This document shows, in pieces, positions 58,920 to 64,000 of a stretch of 64,000 bases of DNA (positions within the stretch are counted from its first letter, which is position 1; each line of letters starts with the position of its first letter). The position numbers and the translations under genes are program-made. The notes under the pieces were generated by a model, which saw nothing but the letters and a program-made list of their open reading frames with translations, made no database searches and was not told the origin of the DNA. Source of the stretch: an uncultured Oscillospiraceae bacterium (lineage in GTDB: Bacteria; Bacillota; Clostridia; Oscillospirales; Oscillospiraceae); NCBI GenBank assembly GCA_910588975.1, contig CAJUSE010000002.1, positions 54,654 to 118,653 of the forward strand, given 5' to 3'.

Positions 58920-58943
58920 CTCTTTGACAGGAGGGAAATATCC

Positions 58944-59702
58944 ATGGAATATACCGTCAAGGCGCTGGCCCAGCTCAGCGGTGTAACAGAGCGCACCTTG
59001 CGTTGGTATGACACTGTGGGACTGCTGCCACCGCTGCGTACCACGCAGGCAGGCTACCGCATCTATGGGCCAAAGCAGGTTGACAAGCTGCAGCAGATCC
59101 TTTTTTACAGAGCTTTGGAGTTGTCCTTAGACGAGATCAAGACCATCCTGGAGCAACCACGATTCGCTCAACAGAGGGCGCTGCAGAGCCATCTGGAGAC
59201 CCTTCGGGCCAGAAGGGCAGAGCTGGATGGGCTGATTCAAACAATGGAGAGGACCCTCCTGGAACAGAAAGGAGAGATCACAATGACAGACCGGGAAAGG
59301 TTTTCTGACCTTCAAAAGCAGGCCGTGAAAGAGAATGAGGAGAAGTATGGTGCTGAAATTCGGGAAAAGTATGGCGATGAAACAGTAGATGCCAGTAACA
59401 GGGCCATCCTTGGTATGGATGAGGATGTCTGGAACGAGATGAAAGCCCTGGATGAAGAACTGCGCCAGGCTCTTGAGCAAGCAGTGCAGTCAGGGGAGGA
59501 CCCGGCGGGGGCGGAGGGTCAGCGGTTGGCCGCCCTTCATGCCAGATGGCTGACGTATACCATCCCAGACTACAATGCGGCTCGCCATGCCGGCATTGCC
59601 CAGCTCTATGTTATGGATGAGCGCTTTACAGCCTATTATGACGGCCGGGTGCCCGGCTGCGCCCAGTTCCTCTGCGATGCTGTGGCAGTGTATACCAAAT
59701 AA
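58944..59702 (+). CDS. MerR-family TipAL-like antibiotic-sensing activator
   Basis: The 252-residue protein has a MerR winged helix (residues 1-70, EYTVKALAQLSGVTERTLRWYD), a long dimer helix (about residues 75-112) and a C-terminal TipAS drug-binding domain (from about residue 114, ending VYTK). It should sense a drug and activate its own MerR-type promoter. An internal ribosome site and ATG at 59283 could also yield the free TipAS domain. It follows a stand-alone TipAS paralogue. Confidence 0.92.
   Translation: MEYTVKALAQLSGVTERTLRWYDTVGLLPPLRTTQAGYRIYGPKQVDKLQQILFYRALELSLDEIKTILEQPRFAQQRALQSHLETLRARRAELDGLIQTMERTLLEQKGEITMTDRERFSDLQKQAVKENEEKYGAEIREKYGDETVDASNRAILGMDEDVWNEMKALDEELRQALEQAVQSGEDPAGAEGQRLAALHARWLTYTIPDYNAARHAGIAQLYVMDERFTAYYDGRVPGCAQFLCDAVAVYTK
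59268..59702 (+). other. Possible internal start producing free TipAS
   Basis: AAAGGAG (59268-59274) lies eight bases before in-frame ATG 59283 (residue 114), exactly at the linker between DNA-binding and drug-binding halves. The product would be 139 residues. Streptomyces tipA is known to make both long and short forms; the same layout is seen here. Confidence 0.6.
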
Positions 59703-59708
59703 GGTCTT

Positions 59709-59743
59709 AGCTGCCCCCTCCTGGTATTCGGGAGGGGGCAGCT
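59709..59743 (+). terminator. Hairpin after the TipAL-like gene
   Basis: GCTGCCCCCTCC and GGGAGGGGGCAGC pair with an 8-base loop. The tail TTCTATCC is only moderately T-rich. Confidence 0.68.
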
Positions 59744-59835
59744 TCTATCCTGCGTGTATTTGCCAATGATGTGGGACCAAATTCTTAAAAAATTTTTTCT
59801 TTGAGATTTTTTGCCCCTGCGGGGGGTATTCACAG

Positions 59836-59849
59836 TGAAAGCGCTTTCC
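59836..59849 (+). promoter_or_regulatory. CcpA cre-like site before the ECF sigma gene
   Basis: TGAAAGCGCTTTCC differs by one base from a perfect cre palindrome (TGAAAGCGCTTTCA). It lies 26 bases before the ECF sigma start codon. Carbon-source control is inferred. Confidence 0.55.
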
Positions 59850-59874
59850 AAGAACCAAAAGAAGGGGGTTCCCC

Positions 59875-60390
59875 ATGACCAAAGAAGATTTTGAACAGGC
59901 TGTCCGTGAGCATGCCAACACCGTCTATCGGGTGGCCCGCCATGCGTTGAAGGACAGGGGAGAGGCGGAGGATGTGACCCAGATAGTGCTGCTGCGACTC
60001 TATCAATACTCTGGTACCTTTCAAAGTCCGGAACATCTGAAGCGTTGGCTCCTCCGGGTAACAGTCAACGAGAGCCGGAAGGTCCTTCGTTCCGTGTGGC
60101 GGAAAAAGATAGTTCCACTGGAGGATTGGGATAGCCCGGTAGAGGGCCCTGAGGAGACCGGCCTTTTAGAGGAGGTTATGGCTCTGGAGGCTAAATATCG
60201 TCTTCCTATATATCTCTATTACTATGAGGGCCTTTCGGTCCAAGAGGTAGCCACCACGTTAGGGGCCAATGTATCCACCATACAGACCAGACTCCAGCGG
60301 GCCAGAGAGAAGCTGCGGAGGTCGCTGAGCGATGAAGAAAAGGAGGGGACACCCTATGTTCGATCTGAAATCGTACCGAAAAGCCTGTGA
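59875..60390 (+). CDS. ECF-type RNA polymerase sigma factor
   Basis: The 171-residue factor has region 2 (about residues 5-75, with AEDVTQIVLLRLYQY) and region 4 (about residues 108-155, with YEGLSVQEVATTLGANVSTIQTRLQRAREKL). It overlaps the downstream membrane protein gene by 35 bases, as sigma/anti-sigma pairs do. The ATG follows AAGGGGG. Its target promoters and signal are unknown; a cre-like palindrome lies upstream. Confidence 0.9.
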   Translation: MTKEDFEQAVREHANTVYRVARHALKDRGEAEDVTQIVLLRLYQYSGTFQSPEHLKRWLLRVTVNESRKVLRSVWRKKIVPLEDWDSPVEGPEETGLLEEVMALEAKYRLPIYLYYYEGLSVQEVATTLGANVSTIQTRLQRAREKLRRSLSDEEKEGTPYVRSEIVPKSL

Positions 60391-61000
60391 CAGGATGACC
60401 CTGGATGCAGAAAAAATCGAGGAGATGATCGCAATGAGTGAAAACATGAGTAAAAAATCCATTCGTCGGCCGGCCCGTATGGCAGCCGTGGCGGCCGCCC
60501 TTGTAGCCGCCTTGGGGATCACGGCAAGCGCCGCTGAGCTCCCCGCTGTGAAGGAGTTCTTTGCCACTGTTTTTGTGACGGTAACCACCAACGATGGGAA
60601 GCTGGCTGACATGTCTATCCCCACCATGGCGGTAGAGGAGCGGGATGGTCGTACCTTCCTGCTTCTTGATGAGGAGGAGATCGACGTCACCGATGCCCTG
60701 AACAGGGACGGGAAGTATGTCCATAAGGGCGGGGACTACACTGTGGAGGTGGATGAGAGCGGCTGCGCCCGCATGACAGTCCTTTGCGGTGAGGATGGAG
60801 AGGTCATGACCTTTACCACCAAGCCGAATACCAAGGGCGAGGCGGTAAACTATGATGTGATCACCGGCGGAGAGAACGGAGTGCAGACCGGCACCTATGA
60901 GGTGGTGAGTTCTGGTATGGATGGTGTACAGATAACCGGCGAAGACGGCGACACCTACAACTACTTTTGGGAGGATGGCCGTTTGGTGCCCGAGAAATAA
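60356..61000 (+). CDS. Predicted membrane anti-sigma factor
   Basis: The 214-residue protein has a cytoplasmic N-terminus (residues 1-40, FDLKSYRKACDRMTLDAEKI), one membrane helix (about residues 41-60, Ala/Val-rich) and an extracytoplasmic beta-rich domain with acidic loops. I see no zinc-type anti-sigma motif (HxxxCxxC). Overlap with the ECF gene and topology support an anti-sigma role. ATG 60356 has AAGGAGG upstream; an ATG at 60332 has none. Confidence 0.72.
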   Translation: MFDLKSYRKACDRMTLDAEKIEEMIAMSENMSKKSIRRPARMAAVAAALVAALGITASAAELPAVKEFFATVFVTVTTNDGKLADMSIPTMAVEERDGRTFLLLDEEEIDVTDALNRDGKYVHKGGDYTVEVDESGCARMTVLCGEDGEVMTFTTKPNTKGEAVNYDVITGGENGVQTGTYEVVSSGMDGVQITGEDGDTYNYFWEDGRLVPEK

Positions 61001-61006
61001 GGCGGA

Positions 61007-61046
61007 GAAAAGAGGGTCTGCTTTTTGCAGGCTCTCTTTTCTTTTG
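61007..61046 (+). terminator. Terminator after the anti-sigma gene
   Basis: AAAAGAGGGTCTGC and GCAGGCTCTCTTTT pair with a 5-base loop, then CTTTT. Confidence 0.82.
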
Positions 61047-61054
61047 GGAAAAAC

Positions 61055-61083
61055 TTGACCTTACCCGGTTGAGATACTATAAT
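61055..61083 (+). promoter_or_regulatory. SigA-type promoter of the 61.1 kb gene
   Basis: TTGACC (61055-61060) and a perfect TATAAT (61078-61083) are spaced by 17 bases. Confidence 0.82.
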
Positions 61084-61123
61084 TTTAAGAAGAAACAGCA
61101 TACCCGGAGGGGAGTAGAGATAG

Positions 61124-61795
61124 ATGAAGTTTCCCATGATCGAAACGGCCCAGGATTTGGCCCGGCTGGTGGAGCAGGTTGGTTTTTTGCCCTTTTTCAA
61201 GGGGAAGATCCCTGGCTTTTCCATTGCCGAGCTTACTAGGGCGGATCTATGGTTCAGCGATGCCGAAGGCCCCTGGGAATGGAAGGGACCAGTCATTCAG
61301 CAGACTGGCTGCGCCTATGGAAAGTTCTTTCACGGTAAGGCGGGCTATGTAAGCCGGGAGTGGTTTCCCGACTTTGCCAACTATCGCCGGGATGGCTATG
61401 ATTTCGATGCCGCCTATGACGATGGTCTTGCCTCCTTTGTAGAAAAACGTATCTATGATACCTTGGCTGCGCAGGAGTCCATGCTCTCCAAGCAGCTGCG
61501 CAGCACCAGCGGTTTGGTGGGTGAGAATCGCCACGGCTTTGACGCCACCCTGGCCCGGCTCCAGAGCCGGGGCTATATCGTCACTGTCAATTTTGAATAT
61601 GCCCTGGACCGTCATGGCAAGCCCTACGGCTGGGGGGTGGCCCGTTACGCCACCCCGGAGCAGCGCTATGGGGCGGAGTTTACCGAAAAAGTCTACCAGC
61701 GTAAGCCTGAGGAGTCGGCCCGGCGCATCCTGGACCATTTGGCCGCATTGCTGCCCCAGGCCACAGAGAAGCAGTTGAAGTCCCTGTTGGGGTAA
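61124..61795 (+). CDS. Uncharacterised protein, possibly AlkZ-related
   Basis: I do not firmly recognise this 223-residue soluble protein. It is rich in aromatic residues and has a conserved-looking WFPDFANYRRDGYDFDAAYD near residue 80 and a later helical part (ENRHGFDATLARLQSRGYIV). This layout recalls small AlkZ-related/winged-helix proteins, without the catalytic pair being identifiable. It has a strong promoter and is followed after 15 bases by a phosphotransferase gene. Confidence 0.65.
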   Translation: MKFPMIETAQDLARLVEQVGFLPFFKGKIPGFSIAELTRADLWFSDAEGPWEWKGPVIQQTGCAYGKFFHGKAGYVSREWFPDFANYRRDGYDFDAAYDDGLASFVEKRIYDTLAAQESMLSKQLRSTSGLVGENRHGFDATLARLQSRGYIVTVNFEYALDRHGKPYGWGVARYATPEQRYGAEFTEKVYQRKPEESARRILDHLAALLPQATEKQLKSLLG

Positions 61796-61810
61796 GAGGA
61801 GGAAGAAGAT

Positions 61811-62704
61811 ATGGAAAAACTTTTGGAGCGGTTAAAAGAAAGCTGGCCCTATCCCTTTGACCGGATAGATTGGAACCGGGATATGGGCAGTACCTCCTAT
61901 GTGGTATATGCCGGGGAGATCCCCTATTTTCTCCGAGTCATTAAGCCAGCCCTTATCTCCACGGCGGTGACCGGCGTTCAGGTCCAGTGGTTTCTGCAGC
62001 AGCGAGGGTTTCCAGTACCGGCTATTTTGCCCACCGCCAAGGGGGAACTCTATGTAGAGGGGAAGGAGGACCTGCTGATCCTCTACGAATTTATTCCGGG
62101 GCAGGATGTGGACCCAGAGGAGGACAGCGAAGCTATTGGGGCCCTTGTGGGGCAGCTCCACCGGGAGATGAAGGACTATCCGGGCAGGTTTATCTGCCGG
62201 GATCGGGATTTCTATTTGGGGCGCTATCTCAGGATATTGGAGCAAAAAGAATATCCCAATATTGACGCCTATCGCACCATAGCAGAGGCCCTTTGGCAGA
62301 AGGTGGGTAGTTTGCCCATGGGATATTGCCACGGTGATTTATACCGGGGCAATATCCGAAAAGGGGCGGATAAAAGGCTGTATATCCATGATTTTGACAC
62401 CTCCTGCTGGGGGTTTCCCATGTATGACGTGACCTTGATCTGTGATTTGACCGACTATTTTCGTTTTGATGAGGGGAATTATAGCCGTTCTTTGGCCCTT
62501 TTGGCCCGCTTTTTAGATAAATACAGGGCTGAAAACCCGCTTAACCAAGCGGAAGCAGATGCGTTTCCGGCCTTGATCGCCCTCCAGCATTTCTCCACGC
62601 AGGCTACTATCATGGAGCTATTTGGCCTGGATTGTTTCAGCTGGGAGGATATGGACGGACAGTTGAATTGGCTGGAGCAATGGAACCGGCAATGGCTGGC
62701 ATGA
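61811..62704 (+). CDS. Aminoglycoside phosphotransferase/CotS-type kinase-fold protein
   Basis: The 297-residue kinase-fold protein has the catalytic loop CHGDLYRGNI (H-G-D-x4-N, near residue 178) and the metal-binding IHDFDTSCWG. It belongs to the APH/choline kinase/CotS superfamily. In a sporulating host a CotS-like spore role is possible; drug resistance is not implied by sequence alone. It shares an operon with the upstream gene. Confidence 0.82.
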   Translation: MEKLLERLKESWPYPFDRIDWNRDMGSTSYVVYAGEIPYFLRVIKPALISTAVTGVQVQWFLQQRGFPVPAILPTAKGELYVEGKEDLLILYEFIPGQDVDPEEDSEAIGALVGQLHREMKDYPGRFICRDRDFYLGRYLRILEQKEYPNIDAYRTIAEALWQKVGSLPMGYCHGDLYRGNIRKGADKRLYIHDFDTSCWGFPMYDVTLICDLTDYFRFDEGNYSRSLALLARFLDKYRAENPLNQAEADAFPALIALQHFSTQATIMELFGLDCFSWEDMDGQLNWLEQWNRQWLA

Positions 62705-62737
62705 GGATAAAGACTGCAATTATTAGAGCACATTCAT

Positions 62738-62780
62738 AAGAAGCGAGCTGTTCTCGGTCCGGGGGACGGCTCGCTTCTTG
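62738..62780 (+). terminator. Hairpin after the phosphotransferase gene
   Basis: AAGAAGCGAGC and GCTCGCTTCTT pair around a 20-base loop that itself contains a small GTCC/GGAC stem. No T run follows, so termination is uncertain. Confidence 0.5.
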
Positions 62781-62822
62781 CAAAAGATAGGGAATGAAAG
62801 TGGGAAGCACTTTTGTTTTCTC

Positions 62823-62851
62823 TTGCCCCGGATGGGGAAAGATGGTATACT
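62823..62851 (+). promoter_or_regulatory. SigA-type promoter of polA
   Basis: TTGCCC (62823-62828) and TATACT (62846-62851) are spaced by 17 bases, 41 bases before the ATG. Confidence 0.65.
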
Positions 62852-62892
62852 TGTGTCATGTGATTTTATGCTCTGTGTCAGGAGGCATTTTT

Positions 62893-64000
62893 ATGAAGTT
62901 GATGGTTCTGGATGGAAACTCTATCATCAATCGTGCCTTTTACGGCGTTCGTGCCCTGTCCACCAGTGATGGGACGCCCACCAATGCTGTTTACGGCTTT
63001 CTCAATATTCTTTTGAAGCTGTTGGACGAGGAGCAGCCTCAGGCGCTCTGTGTCACCTTTGACCGGAAGGCGCCTACCTTCCGGCACTTGGCCTACGAGG
63101 GCTACAAGGCTACCCGAAAGGGTATGCCCGAGGAACTGGCCGTCCAGATGCCCATTTTGAAAGATGTGCTCCATGCTATGAATATTCCTACTTATGAGTT
63201 GGACGGCTGGGAGGCTGACGATCTGCTGGGCACTATCTCTGCCATTGATATCAAGACTGGCTGGGAGACTGTAGTGGTCACCGGTGATAAGGACTCCCTC
63301 CAGCTGGTAGACGAGCATACCACGGTGAAGCTGGTCACGACCCGGATGGGGCAGACCACGACACGAAATATAACACCCGAGACATTTCGGGAGGAGTACG
63401 GCTTTGACCCCATTCATATCATTGACCTGAAGGCCCTTATGGGAGACTCATCGGATAACATTCCAGGAGTCAAGGGTATTGGGGAAAAGACGGCTATGGG
63501 CCTTGTGCAGCTTTATCATTCCATTGATCATCTCTATGACCATATGCCGGATATCTGCTCTGCCCCTGAGGTGCCTGCCAAGCCCGGCGTAGTGAAGAAG
63601 CTGGCCGAGGGAGAGCAGGATGCCAGGATGAGTTATGAGCTGGCCACCATCCATCGGAATGCTCCCATCGATTTTAAGCCTGAAGATGCTCTGCGCACAG
63701 AGCCCAAGGAAGGGGAGCTCTATGAGCTGCTGCTCAAGTTGGAGTTTGCTAAGCTCATTGAGCGATTGGGCCTCAAGGGACGACAAGGAGATATACCTGC
63801 CAGTAAGAACGCCGGAACCATTATGGCTTGTGAGAGTGAGATCATCACAGAGAAGGCCCGGATGGAGGAATTGCTGGCCCTTTGGCGGAAGCGGGACCAT
63901 GTTAGCGTTCTGGCCCTTCCCGATTTGGAGGGACTGTGTGTGACGTGGGAGGAGGATACGGGCCGGGCGGCCCTCTTTTTCCCGGACAAGCTAGGGTGCT
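62893..64000 (+). CDS. polA: DNA polymerase I, N-terminal part (cut by window end)
   Basis: 369 codons are visible and the frame remains open at the window edge. The N-terminal 5'-3' exonuclease domain is clear: VLDGNSIINRAFYGVRAL, YEGYKATRKGMPEEL, LDGWEADDLLGT, VTGDKDSLQLVD, GDSSDNIPGVKGIGEKTA. After about residue 290 the start of the inactive or active 3'-5' exonuclease domain is reached. PolA fills gaps and removes RNA primers. The ATG follows GGAGG. The polymerase domain lies outside the window. Confidence 0.95.
   Translation, partial: MKLMVLDGNSIINRAFYGVRALSTSDGTPTNAVYGFLNILLKLLDEEQPQALCVTFDRKAPTFRHLAYEGYKATRKGMPEELAVQMPILKDVLHAMNIPTYELDGWEADDLLGTISAIDIKTGWETVVVTGDKDSLQLVDEHTTVKLVTTRMGQTTTRNITPETFREEYGFDPIHIIDLKALMGDSSDNIPGVKGIGEKTAMGLVQLYHSIDHLYDHMPDICSAPEVPAKPGVVKKLAEGEQDARMSYELATIHRNAPIDFKPEDALRTEPKEGELYELLLKLEFAKLIERLGLKGRQGDIPASKNAGTIMACESEIITEKARMEELLALWRKRDHVSVLALPDLEGLCVTWEEDTGRAALFFPDKLGC

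Noticed and set aside
61811..62704. Aminoglycoside resistance gene
   Set aside because: Only the general kinase-fold motifs are present; without closer matches a resistance function cannot be claimed.
1..64000. CRISPR array, prophage, transposon or defence island
   Set aside because: No regularly spaced repeats, integrase, transposase, restriction or toxin-antitoxin genes were seen; gene order is that of conserved core chromosome.

Overview
The window reads as a chromosomal core-genome segment of a spore-forming, Gram-positive, anaerobic Clostridia member. The high-GC coding sequence, GAGG/GGAGG ribosome binding sites, many GTG/TTG starts, spoIVA, spoVM, a SipL-type SPOCS-LysM protein, a SigH-like sigma factor and PrkC/PrpC signalling all fit the Oscillospiraceae (Flavonifractor/Intestinimonas-like). 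The family placement is an inference from gene content and style. No rRNA, tRNA, CRISPR array, prophage or insertion sequence was seen. About 70 genes are supported; nearly all lie on the + strand, apart from a - strand block at 23.9-32.7 kb and an isolated hydrolase at 56.2 kb.

Layout, 0-24 kb: carD-ispD-ispF (isoprenoid), DUF3343 plus a cysteine desulfurase, then cdaA-cdaR-rseC-DUF5685-J-domain (c-di-AMP and envelope). Next come yicC-remA-gmk-rpoZ and the long conserved run priA-def-fmt-rsmB-rlmN-prpC-prkC-rsgA-thiN. That run ends in two tiny genes: a 59-residue hydrophobic protein and a 23-residue SpoVM. sipL and spoIVA follow immediately, so the three known parts of the spore-coat basement layer sit together.

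Layout, 24-45 kb: a - strand two-component system and a glycosyltransferase, then trxA-ruvX. A tandem pair of half-length TauE/SafE proteins, tcdA and a membrane-anchored PpiC foldase follow on the - strand, with an unassigned structured RNA (about 32.08-32.31 kb) between the foldase and a DUF1292 gene. Then come a class A PBP, an ACT-hom-aspartokinase operon (the kinase lacks one ACT domain), a FlaR-like kinase, ruvC-ruvA-(DUF6054)-(unknown)-ruvB-glmM, a SigH-like sigma factor, a zinc-ribbon protein and an aminotransferase.

Layout, 45-64 kb: purB-pfkA-fba, a degenerate NodB-like protein with a bactofilin, and proC. A copper operon follows (csoR, a GNAT acetyltransferase, and a CopA with a CopZ-like C-terminal domain). 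Then the infC-rpmI-rplT operon, with an L20-type leader and an AUC start codon, and two TipAS genes, one of them a MerR-TipAL regulator with an internal start. The window closes with an ECF sigma/anti-sigma pair, an unrecognised protein, a kinase-fold phosphotransferase, and polA cut by the window end.

Most of this is ordinary chromosome. The observations most worth following are the structured RNA, the coupled small protein and spoVM, the CopA and TipAL internal starts, the catalytically degenerate NodB-bactofilin pair, the short aspartokinase with its RBS hairpin, and the half-length TauE pair.
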